Below are positions 53,843 through 61,975 of a stretch of 64,000 nt of DNA, in pieces (positions within the stretch are counted from its first letter, which is position 1; the number at the start of each line of letters is the position of its first letter). The translations under genes were made by a program, and so were the position numbers. Origin of the DNA: Sphingobacterium prati. GTDB taxonomy: Bacteria; Bacteroidota; Bacteroidia; Sphingobacteriales; Sphingobacteriaceae. Where the stretch lies: NCBI RefSeq assembly GCF_013167215.1, contig NZ_JABJWY010000034.1, forward strand, positions 744,001-808,000, in the 5' to 3' direction. Under the pieces are notes generated by a model. The model worked only from the letters and a program-made list of their open reading frames with translations. It did not search any database and was not told where the DNA came from.

Positions 53843-55309
53843 TTATTTGCGCGGAATTTCCTTTAAGATTTCGAGGACGAAATTCCAGTATTTTTGAACA
53901 GAAGATATAGAAGCACGTTCTGCTGGCGAGTGCGCCCCCAATATCGTTGGTCCAAAGGAAATCATGTCCATACCTGGATAGTTGGTTCCCAATATACCGC
54001 ATTCCAATCCGGCATGACAGGCTACAACTTCCGGAGCTTCGCCATGTTGTTTCGTATAAATGGATTTAAGCACTTCTAAAATTTCAGAATTTGGATTGGG
54101 CGCCCATCCCGGATAATTACCAGAGAACTCCACTTCAAAACCACCTAATTCAAAGGCTGCCTGCAAAGAATACGCCAGGTCAAACTTGGACGTTTCGACC
54201 GAAGATCTGGTTAAACATTTAATCGCAATCTGCCCGTCCCCTACCTCAACTTTAGCGATATTGTTGGAAGTTTCAACCAGATCCTCAAAATCAGCACTCA
54301 CACGGTAAACACCGTTCAAAGCCGCGTAAATAGAATGGATTAAATTCTCCTGCACTTGAACAGGAATAACTTCCGCATGGGCAACATCACTCGGTTCAAC
54401 CACGATCTCCATAGCGGGTTCAGTGGTGGCAAACTCAAATTTGATGGCCTGAGCCAATTGTGTGAGTTCCTCGACGAAAACTGCCGATTTATCTTTATCA
54501 ACGACTACGTTGGCTACACTTTCCCGCGGGATCGCATTGCGAAGGCTTCCTCCCAATAAGGAGGCGATACGTAATCCATAGCGTTCATTTGCCTTAAATA
54601 ACAACCGGTTCATCACCTTATTGGCATTGGCATAGCCCTTATGAATATCCATGCCTGAATGTCCTCCATGCAAGCCTTTTACGGTAAGCTCAAACGATAC
54701 GGTATCTGACGGACGGGCCTCGGTGATATAAGATCGTGTTGCAGTAACATCAATACCGCCCGCACAACCGATGTCAATCTCATGATCATTTTCAGTATCC
54801 AGATTCAATAAGATCTCACCTGACAGAACGCCACCTTTTAATCCCAATGCTCCAGTCATTCCAGTTTCCTCATCAATGGTAAACAAAGCTTCAATAGCCG
54901 GATGAACGATTTCTGCTGATTCCAAAATAGACATGATTGTGGCAACGCCCAGACCATTATCTGCACCCAACGTAGTTCCTACAGCTTTTACCCAATCCCC
55001 ATCGACATACATTTTAATACCTTCGTTATCGAAATCAAAAACAGTGTCATTATTCTTCTGGTGAACCATATCCAAATGCGATTGCAATACGATGGTTTTA
55101 CGATCTTCCATTCCCAAACTTGCGGGTTTCTTGATCAACACATTGCCAATTTCATCCACACTGGTCGCTAAACCCAATGATTCCCCAAAATCTACCATAA
55201 ATGTAATGACACGTTCCTCTTTTTTTGAAGCCCTAGGAACAGCATTCAATGCAGCGAAATTTCTCCAAATTGCTTTTGGTTCTAATTTATCTAAACTATT
55301 TTCAGTCAT
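53843..55309 (-). CDS. pepD: Aminoacyl-histidine dipeptidase (M20C)
   Basis: This 488-residue cytoplasmic zinc dipeptidase cleaves Xaa-His and other dipeptides. The M20 metal and catalytic residues appear in LQSHLDMVHQ (HxDMV), GADNGLGVA, TIDEETGMTGA (catalytic Glu pair) and LNLDTENDHEIDIGCAGG. The lid domain shows VKGLHGGHSGMDIHKG, and the final metal His is in GPTILGAHSPAE. Length and order match PepD. It is a single gene, divergent from the GH130 gene, with a TAnnTTTG box 20 nt before its start. Confidence 0.95.
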   Translation of the reverse strand: MTENSLDKLEPKAIWRNFAALNAVPRASKKEERVITFMVDFGESLGLATSVDEIGNVLIKKPASLGMEDRKTIVLQSHLDMVHQKNNDTVFDFDNEGIKMYVDGDWVKAVGTTLGADNGLGVATIMSILESAEIVHPAIEALFTIDEETGMTGALGLKGGVLSGEILLNLDTENDHEIDIGCAGGIDVTATRSYITEARPSDTVSFELTVKGLHGGHSGMDIHKGYANANKVMNRLLFKANERYGLRIASLLGGSLRNAIPRESVANVVVDKDKSAVFVEELTQLAQAIKFEFATTEPAMEIVVEPSDVAHAEVIPVQVQENLIHSIYAALNGVYRVSADFEDLVETSNNIAKVEVGDGQIAIKCLTRSSVETSKFDLAYSLQAAFELGGFEVEFSGNYPGWAPNPNSEILEVLKSIYTKQHGEAPEVVACHAGLECGILGTNYPGMDMISFGPTILGAHSPAERASISSVQKYWNFVLEILKEIPRK

Positions 55310-55329
55310 ATCTAAAAATTTGTACCCGT

Positions 55330-55337
55330 CAAAGTTA
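55330..55337 (-). promoter_or_regulatory. -7 promoter box of pepD
   Basis: Read leftward, TAACTTTG matches TAnnTTTG and ends 20 nt before the pepD ATG. It is the same octamer as in the efflux-operon promoter. Confidence 0.6.
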
Positions 55338-55422
55338 ATCCATTTTTATAATATATCCTGCCATTATCCGAAGCTTGTAAAAACAAAATCCCGTCGCTGA
55401 TCGTTCTTATAGGAGTGTATAC

Positions 55423-56922
55423 ATGAAAAACATAGCAATGCATAAACCTGTAAAAGTAGAGCGAAAAGACATTTATTTTAAACCGGACAAGAAAAGGGTG
55501 TTGGCAAGATTCTTCTTTCTTGGCGACGACCGAACAATCAAAGTACTCAAGCGTATCCTGGCGCTGAGCGAATCTGAACGCAAAGAGGTTTTTGGTCAGG
55601 TTCTCCGTAGCTACACAAAAAGACATCGCAGTATTGTGAATATTTTTGAGCGTAATTTTGAACGTGTGAGCCATTTATTGGAGAAAGTCCCCTTTCCAAA
55701 AGACAGGCTCAGTCAACTAGACAAGCTATTGATTGGCTCTTATTTTACCATGGAATATTCCATTGAGTCGGCAGCACTCTTCAATCCCTCCATTGTCGAA
55801 CATCCAGATCAGACTGAGCTTTTTAAGGGCGAGAAACGTGTGATACTCAGCTTCAGAGCCACTGGTGAAGGTCATGTTTCCTCGATTGTATTTCGTGCCG
55901 GAACACTTGACGTAAACAATAATATTCATATAGATTATATCGGCAATTTGTTGGATAAGCCTATTCAGGTCAAAAATCATCGTTATCATAAGGAATCATT
56001 TTTAAAAAAGATGAATGAGCTACATGCTGAGCCTACCGAAGTCAAAATGAAACTTGAGCAAAAATTAACCGCAACCTTTACTTATGAAGAACTCAAGCGT
56101 TATATTGACGAAGTCAGACAGGACAGCGAAGAAAATTTGGAGAACATCACCTTTTTGCAACAAGCACTGTGGTTAGCCTCGTCCCATTATGAAATGACAT
56201 TTTCCCTGGACACCTCCATTTCCGAACGCGTGATCTTCCCAATAGCGGATACAGAAAAAAGAGGCATCGAAGATGCCCGCTTTGTCCAATTTAAGGATGA
56301 AAAAGGAGAAACTATCTATTATGCGACCTATACAGCTTATGATGGTTTTAGTATACTGCCCAAGCTCTTGACTACAAAAGACTTTTACCATTTTAAAGTA
56401 AAACCGATCTACGGAGAGATCGCCAATAAGGGTGCTGCACTCTTCCCCCGAAAGATCAACGGAAGGTATGCCATGCTTTGCCGCATTGACGGCGAAAATA
56501 ATTATATTGCTTATTCCAATAACATCAATATCTGGCAAGAAACGGCCATACGGATCCAACAGCCTGAATACGCCTATGAATATGTGCAAATAGGCAACTG
56601 TGGTTCGCCAATAGAGACAAAATATGGCTGGTTGATTTTGACACATGCTGTCGGCCCGATGCGCGAGTATGTCCTTGGTGCAGCACTGCTGGATCTGGAT
56701 AACCCCCATGTGGAGATAGGACGTTTACACAGCCCCCTGATGACCCCCAATGACGAGGAACGTGAGGGCTATGTCCCCAATGTCATTTACTCATGTGGTG
56801 CCTTAGTCCATAACGACACGCTCATTTTGCCGTATGCCATGTCAGATTATGCGTCGACCTATGCCACCATTAATCTAGAAGAACTATTGCTTGCTATTTT
56901 GAATCCTGAGCGTTATCAATAA
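55423..56922 (+). CDS. GH130-family mannosidase/phosphorylase-like protein
   Basis: A 499-residue protein with a helical N-terminal extension (about 1-115) and a five-bladed beta-propeller of glycoside hydrolase family 130. Visible are RATGEGHVSSIVFRAG, KRGIEDARF with the catalytic Asp284, YATYTAYDGF and GNCGSPIETKYGWLILTHAVGPMREYVLGAALLDL. Family members are phosphorylases or hydrolases of beta-mannosides. Choosing between these would require inspecting the phosphate-binding residues in an alignment. No signal peptide is present, so it acts in the cytoplasm. Its 3' end overlaps the opposite-strand GT4 gene by 29 bp, and both should act on the same mannose-containing glycan. Confidence 0.88.
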   Translation: MKNIAMHKPVKVERKDIYFKPDKKRVLARFFFLGDDRTIKVLKRILALSESERKEVFGQVLRSYTKRHRSIVNIFERNFERVSHLLEKVPFPKDRLSQLDKLLIGSYFTMEYSIESAALFNPSIVEHPDQTELFKGEKRVILSFRATGEGHVSSIVFRAGTLDVNNNIHIDYIGNLLDKPIQVKNHRYHKESFLKKMNELHAEPTEVKMKLEQKLTATFTYEELKRYIDEVRQDSEENLENITFLQQALWLASSHYEMTFSLDTSISERVIFPIADTEKRGIEDARFVQFKDEKGETIYYATYTAYDGFSILPKLLTTKDFYHFKVKPIYGEIANKGAALFPRKINGRYAMLCRIDGENNYIAYSNNINIWQETAIRIQQPEYAYEYVQIGNCGSPIETKYGWLILTHAVGPMREYVLGAALLDLDNPHVEIGRLHSPLMTPNDEEREGYVPNVIYSCGALVHNDTLILPYAMSDYASTYATINLEELLLAILNPERYQ

Positions 56923-59107
56923 AAGCGCAGTAAACCACGATATAGGCGAGATAAAAACAAAGGGTACTTTCGGCGCCCTGGTTTCTATTGATTCCATAAG
57001 ATTCTAGGCCGTCGCAACAGCCTTTTGTTTCCTCGTCATATAACCCCAACTTTAAGTCGTTTTCGCCCAAAAACCAACGAAAGGATGCAATCATACGGGC
57101 GAAATAAACTTTTTTATTTGTCAAGCGAAAAGCTTCACGATACATAAACACCATTGCTGTGACGTCGAGCGGTTGCTGACCAAATTTACTGACCTGCTTT
57201 CCCTTTTTAGCCCATTCCTGGTTTCCGACCAGCGAGAGTGCACCATTTTGAATCGTCATACTTTCCAAGAATGTCATGGTCAATAATCCCAGATGCTTTA
57301 CGGACTCGTCATTGAGAAAGGGATAGGCGGTAAGCAAAGCATAAGGTAAAATTGCGTTATCATAGGCTAACACCGGCTCAAACCATTGCCAATCGTCAGC
57401 CGCACTTGCTTCATATTCTTTCATTAACTTACCAATTAGCTGACGCATCAACTCAACCATAACTTCATCATTGGATTGATGATGCAAATATTCGGCAATT
57501 CCCAGTATTGTATAAGCGATGGCCCGATTGGACCGCAATTGGCTAAAATGTGGTACAGATCGAAAAAACAACTCGTGTCCCATCTGGTAATAACTCGTCA
57601 ATTTTGTTTCCCTAAGGAGTACACCTAACGCCCACATCGTCCTACCAAATGAATCCTCTGATCCAACTTCATCAAGAAAATTATGTTGGAAACTCATAAA
57701 GTTGTGAAACAATCCATCCTCACGCTGATGATAATAGATGTAACTCAGGTAGGTAGAAATCCGACGATCGAGCTTTTTGTCTGCAAAATCACGCTCCGCC
57801 AACAAGGTTACCAGCAACGCTCGTGCATTGTCGTCCAAACAATACCCCTCCTTGTAATTAGGTAATGAGTATGTCGCATGCTGCAAAATACCGACCTGAT
57901 TGGTCAAGCGGTCAATATGTTTCCAGCTGAATTTGGGCATTTCATCTTTTGAAAAAGTCACGCTTTCTTTAAAACCGTCAAGTGAAGGAATTACTTTGTC
58001 TAAAAGCCGGGTATAGCGAAGCCCAATATTTTTCCAGGTTATTTCTTTACCAAAGGCTCGGGCATTGTCACGCAAGGTGGTACGGTATTCTTGATTGCTA
58101 AACAACGCCGCCAAGGTTGCTGCCATTACAGTCGGATTTTTGAATTCGACCAAAACTCCCCGACCTTCAGCCAATAGCTCCTTTGCATGCCAATAAGGGG
58201 TGGATACAACAGCTGCTCCCGCTCCAATTGCGTATGATAAAGTGCCACTTGTGATTTGTGCCTCGTTGACGTATGGTGTCACATATACATCACAGGCCGA
58301 TAAATAGGTAACAAGATCGGACTGACTTACAAAAGAGTTGACAAATTGTACATGCTCATCTAAATGATAGGAAGCAACTAAACTCTTCAGATACTCACGG
58401 TATTCCTCTCCAGAATGCGCAAGCACATTAGGATGTGTCTTACCAACAATCAAGTAAAGAAGATCAGGTTCACCCTTGACAACTTCGGCAAGCGACTCGA
58501 TCACTGTTTCTATTCCTTTATTTCGGCCTATAAAACCGAAAGTAAGTAAAACCTTTTTACCTGAAAGCCCTTTTTCTGCTTTGGCCTCTTCCTGAGTAAG
58601 GTGAAATTCAGGTACACCATGATGGATGAGCCTAACTTTCGTGGTGTTTACCCGATAAACAGATTTTAGCAGCGTAATCGCATAATTACTCATCACTACT
58701 ACAATTGAGGCACGTTTGACTATTTCAATTAAGATCGCTTTTTCATCGACATTTGGCTTTTCTAAAATAGTATGGAAGTTTACCAATAAAGGAATATGAA
58801 GCGCGTTAATGAGTGAAAGGATGTACATACCGCTATTTCCTCCGAAAATACCATATTCATGCTCCAAGATAACGCAATCATAACCGTTGTTATTAATATA
58901 GTTGGCGGCTTCGATGTAAGAAAGCTGATGGTGCTGATCAATGGTAAAAACGACTTCACGGGGATAATTGTAAGGTCGGTCTGCAACTGCAATAACATGT
59001 TGCGTTAGATTCTGATTATGTAGTGCCACTGCGTGTAACAGATCCGAAGTGAACGTAGCGATACCACATTCTTTGGGCAGGTAGGTACTGATATAAGCGA
59101 TTTTCAT
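56894..59107 (-). CDS. Two-domain protein: GT4 glycosyltransferase plus C-terminal helical barrel-like domain
   Basis: A 737-residue cytoplasmic protein. Residues 1-375 form a GT-B glycosyltransferase of family 4. Its acceptor side is STYLPKECGIATFTSDL and CVILEHEYGIFGG. Its donor side is LLTFGFIGRNKGIETVIE, DVYVTPYVNEAQITSGTLSYAIGAGAAVVSTP. Residues about 385-737 are helix-rich with YCLDDNARALLVTLLAER, TMWALGVLLRET and a final cluster around QGAESTLCFYLA, resembling (alpha/alpha)-toroid enzymes. Such fusions commonly lie beside GH130 genes, as here. Synthesis of a mannoside that GH130 can degrade is the simplest joint reading, but it is not demonstrated. Confidence 0.85.
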   Translation of the reverse strand: MKIAYISTYLPKECGIATFTSDLLHAVALHNQNLTQHVIAVADRPYNYPREVVFTIDQHHQLSYIEAANYINNNGYDCVILEHEYGIFGGNSGMYILSLINALHIPLLVNFHTILEKPNVDEKAILIEIVKRASIVVVMSNYAITLLKSVYRVNTTKVRLIHHGVPEFHLTQEEAKAEKGLSGKKVLLTFGFIGRNKGIETVIESLAEVVKGEPDLLYLIVGKTHPNVLAHSGEEYREYLKSLVASYHLDEHVQFVNSFVSQSDLVTYLSACDVYVTPYVNEAQITSGTLSYAIGAGAAVVSTPYWHAKELLAEGRGVLVEFKNPTVMAATLAALFSNQEYRTTLRDNARAFGKEITWKNIGLRYTRLLDKVIPSLDGFKESVTFSKDEMPKFSWKHIDRLTNQVGILQHATYSLPNYKEGYCLDDNARALLVTLLAERDFADKKLDRRISTYLSYIYYHQREDGLFHNFMSFQHNFLDEVGSEDSFGRTMWALGVLLRETKLTSYYQMGHELFFRSVPHFSQLRSNRAIAYTILGIAEYLHHQSNDEVMVELMRQLIGKLMKEYEASAADDWQWFEPVLAYDNAILPYALLTAYPFLNDESVKHLGLLTMTFLESMTIQNGALSLVGNQEWAKKGKQVSKFGQQPLDVTAMVFMYREAFRLTNKKVYFARMIASFRWFLGENDLKLGLYDEETKGCCDGLESYGINRNQGAESTLCFYLAYIVVYCAFIDNAQDSK

Positions 59108-59293
59108 TATATAAACTTATTTTGAATAAAAGCCTTTCGTGATAGCAAAAGAATTCTGTATGTCCATTATCTAAATGCTTCTCATCAGCAAATTGTTTGT
59201 AAATACTGAATTAATTATCTTAAATCAATAGCTTCCGCCAATATATGTTTACCCTTATTTTATCTATCTAGGCGGAGCCTAAAAAACTTCCTG

Positions 59294-59301
59294 TATATTT
59301 G
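59294..59301 (+). promoter_or_regulatory. -7 promoter box of the O-acetyltransferase gene
   Basis: TATATTTG matches TAnnTTTG and ends 24 nt before ATG 59326. No -33 element was found. Confidence 0.5.
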
Positions 59302-59325
59302 CTCCAGATCAAAAACAGTGACTGA

Positions 59326-59922
59326 ATGAAATCACCTAAGGATAAAATGATTGCCGGCATCCCATATATTGATTCGGATGGACAACTATTTAAGGAAAGA
59401 CAATATGCTAAGGAGGAACTCAAGCGTTTCAATGATTCCGAACCAAAACAGATTAAATTCAGAAAACAGATCATTCAAAAACTATTTAAATCAACCGGTA
59501 CGCGATTCTTTCTGGAACCCCCATTCCGCTGCGATTATGGTTATAACATTTCAATAGGTGAAAACTTTTACTGCAATTATAACTGCACCATATTAGATGG
59601 AGCACCGGTTACAATAGGTGAAAATGTATTATTCGGGCCCAACGTAAGTCTTTTTACCGCAGGTCATCCGATTTATTTTAAAACAAGAAATCAGGGTTGG
59701 GAATTTTCAGCACCTATTGTAATTGAAGATAATGTATGGATAGGAGGTCAGGTGGTAATTAACCCCGGTGTCCGCATCGGTAGAAATTCGGTCATTGGAT
59801 CTGGCTCGGTCGTCACCAAGGATGTCCCAGCAGATGTGGTTGCCGCAGGAAATCCATGTCGTATCATCCGTTCGATCACTGCGGAAGATCACCTGGATTA
59901 CACGCTGATCCCGACGGTATAA
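59326..59922 (+). CDS. Sugar O-acetyltransferase (maltose/galactoside acetyltransferase family)
   Basis: A 198-residue left-handed beta-helix enzyme that transfers acetyl from acetyl-CoA to a sugar hydroxyl. The N-terminal MIAGIPYIDSDGQLFKERQYAKEEL is the Mac domain. The hexapeptide repeats follow, including FRCDYGYNISIGENFYCNYNCTILD, FTAGHPI with the catalytic His, and NVWIGGQVVINPGVRIGRNSVIGSGSVVTKDVPADVVAAGNP. Maltose, glucose and galactoside acetylation are known in the family; specificity here is open. It stands alone downstream of the GT4 gene on the other strand. A link with the GH130/GT4 glycan is possible but unsupported. Confidence 0.9.
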   Translation: MKSPKDKMIAGIPYIDSDGQLFKERQYAKEELKRFNDSEPKQIKFRKQIIQKLFKSTGTRFFLEPPFRCDYGYNISIGENFYCNYNCTILDGAPVTIGENVLFGPNVSLFTAGHPIYFKTRNQGWEFSAPIVIEDNVWIGGQVVINPGVRIGRNSVIGSGSVVTKDVPADVVAAGNPCRIIRSITAEDHLDYTLIPTV

Positions 59923-60002
59923 ATAAGCCTTCCCGTATCAAAATAACGTCATAATACGAATAAAGATCCAAAACATGCTTAAGCTATTATGTTAAAAAGA
60001 AG

Positions 60003-60010
60003 TAGTTTTG
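60003..60010 (+). promoter_or_regulatory. -7 promoter box of the DUF3943-like gene
   Basis: TAGTTTTG matches TAnnTTTG. The alternative TTG start at 60008 lies inside this box, which supports the ATG at 60026. Confidence 0.5.
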
Positions 60011-60025
60011 TCCAATTGGATCAGC

Positions 60026-61582
60026 ATGAGATTGTATATGACAGGACGTTTATTTTTTATAATTTCACTCTTTTTTTGTTTGGTCTGCTGTTTACCCAAG
60101 CACACGACGGCGCAAAGTGAACTGGTTATATTTCAGGACAGCAGCATTAAGCTAGCCCCACGATCTGCACGGCAGATTTTGGGTTCTGAAAAGTTAAGTG
60201 TAATGCATTCTTTTCAGCGAGACAGCTGCCTAGTTTATACGAATCTTAAAAAAAATTTCTCAAAAAATTTTCAGCTAGATATTCAAACAGACACCGTATT
60301 CCACAACCCGAAAAGATTATGGACCCGAGCGGGGATTGAGTGGTTCTCCTTCCAGGCCTTACCTGCCTCATTCAATTACTTTGTACGCAAGGATCCTTAT
60401 TCGCACATCAGCTTAAATAATTGGATCAAACATCTCAACCCGAAAGCCTGGGCTTGGGATGACAATGCCTTTGCGACGAATCAGATCGCCCACCCCTACC
60501 ATGGACAGCTTTATTTTAATGCATTTCGTTCCAATAACTTTACATTTTGGGAGTCTTCTGTCGCTACGGTAGCAGGGAGTTTTCTTTGGGAAACAGCAGG
60601 TGAAACGCAGGCACCATCAATAAATGACCTTGTTAACACCTCTTTTGGTGGTATTATATTGGGTGAAATGACGCATCGTTTATCGCAAAACGTTCTATCC
60701 AGACCGACCCACTCAGTGGCCGAACGGCAAAGTAAAGAATTTCTGGCATTTTTGATCAACCCTATCAATGGCTTAAACCGCTTATTGGATGGGCGCTGGG
60801 GAAGAGTTGTTAAAGGACAAGTAATTGACAGTTCGCGTGTACAGGCGGAATTTGATTTAGGTGTCAAGCGCTTCGATGCTAAAGAGGGAAATATTATAGA
60901 AAAGGGAAAAAATGATATATATGCCCGGTTAAAACTTCTTTATACCAATGGTGAAGTAGACCAAAAAAAACCTTTTGACGATTTTTATGTCAATCTTGAA
61001 GTAGGCTCAGATGACAGTTCTTTTGTCAATTCACTTAACGTCTACGCGTCATTATATGGTAAACGTATTTTCAAGAAATTACCCGGAAGGCATCTGGGGC
61101 TTGTCTCCGCCAACTATGATTTCATCCATAATGAGGCTTTTTTCTATGGAGCACAAAGTGTGAATTATAATGTCATTTCCAATTTTACCTTTGGGAAGCA
61201 CAACAAACTAACAACAACAATCGGTGGCGGCCCCGTGGTATTGGCGGCTGTGCCGGATCCCTACCTCCGCTTTGGTGACAGCCGGAATTACAACTACGGT
61301 CCAGGCGCTGACCTGCGCGGATCTATAGACATCAGCGTTTGGAAGAGATTAAAATTGGGATTGAACTATCATGGCGGATACTTTGTTACCCTCAGCGGAA
61401 ATGATTCGCACTATTTTCTGCACACAGCTGCCGGCAACGCCAGTTTGAGACTACTCAAAAATTTCTCATTAAATGCCAGTTCGGGCTACTTTCGACTCGA
61501 AGGAAATTTTAAAGACTATCCCGATATTGATAAGGATTACCCCTTTGTGCGGTTATCACTGGGATATAATGTCCTCTTCTAA
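60026..61582 (+). CDS. DUF3943-like exported protein
   Basis: From ATG 60026 this is a 518-residue precursor with a hydrophobic signal segment (about 6-25). The central region IAHPYHGQLYFNAFRSNNFTFWES, then FLWETAGETQAPSINDLVNTSFGGIILGEMTHRLS, is the core of DUF3943. The final 230 residues alternate aromatic and polar residues (YASLYGKRIFKKL, RLSLGYNVLF) and end in Phe, like outer-membrane beta-strands. An outer-membrane beta-barrel is therefore likely; function is unknown. ATG 60038 is a further alternative start. The 3' end overlaps the opposite-strand GNAT gene by 27 bp. Confidence 0.82.
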   Translation: MRLYMTGRLFFIISLFFCLVCCLPKHTTAQSELVIFQDSSIKLAPRSARQILGSEKLSVMHSFQRDSCLVYTNLKKNFSKNFQLDIQTDTVFHNPKRLWTRAGIEWFSFQALPASFNYFVRKDPYSHISLNNWIKHLNPKAWAWDDNAFATNQIAHPYHGQLYFNAFRSNNFTFWESSVATVAGSFLWETAGETQAPSINDLVNTSFGGIILGEMTHRLSQNVLSRPTHSVAERQSKEFLAFLINPINGLNRLLDGRWGRVVKGQVIDSSRVQAEFDLGVKRFDAKEGNIIEKGKNDIYARLKLLYTNGEVDQKKPFDDFYVNLEVGSDDSSFVNSLNVYASLYGKRIFKKLPGRHLGLVSANYDFIHNEAFFYGAQSVNYNVISNFTFGKHNKLTTTIGGGPVVLAAVPDPYLRFGDSRNYNYGPGADLRGSIDISVWKRLKLGLNYHGGYFVTLSGNDSHYFLHTAAGNASLRLLKNFSLNASSGYFRLEGNFKDYPDIDKDYPFVRLSLGYNVLF

Positions 61583-61975
61583 ATTATAGATAAACCTTCC
61601 TATTCTATCGGATTCTTCGACCAGAACAAACCCATTATGAGTCCAGAAATAGTGGTCTTGTAAGCTTGTTCGAACAAAAAGGCAATGGCCATCGAAGGTT
61701 TTGACAAATTGCCGCGCATAACGAAGCAATGCACAGCCTATCCCCTGCATTCTAAAATCGGGATGGACAGCAAGATAAAGAATCTCGTACTCATCGTCTG
61801 AATGCCGCAACGTCAATATACCAACAACATCGTTTTCATGATAAGCCGCAAAATGAGATGCTTCAAAATCCTCGTCTAGCATAACCTCTGCCAACTGTCC
61901 TTTCGAACTAAAAACTTCCTTTCGAAGTTTCCAGGTACGAGCCGCAAATACCTGCTCAATATACCATTTCGTCAT
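61556..61975 (-). CDS. GNAT-family N-acetyltransferase
   Basis: This 139-residue acetyl-CoA-dependent acetyltransferase has the GNAT core: DVVGILTLRHSDDEYEILYLAVHPDFRMQGIGCALLRYARQF. The pyrophosphate-binding loop is RMQGIGCA, and the C-terminal beta-strands are HCLFVRTSLQDHYFWTHNGFVLVEES. The acceptor (small molecule, peptide or protein) cannot be predicted. Its ATG shares a base with the stop of the Nnr gene, so the two are translationally coupled, and its 3' end overlaps the convergent DUF3943-like gene. Confidence 0.88.
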   Translation of the reverse strand: MTKWYIEQVFAARTWKLRKEVFSSKGQLAEVMLDEDFEASHFAAYHENDVVGILTLRHSDDEYEILYLAVHPDFRMQGIGCALLRYARQFVKTFDGHCLFVRTSLQDHYFWTHNGFVLVEESDRIGRFIYNLEEDIISQ

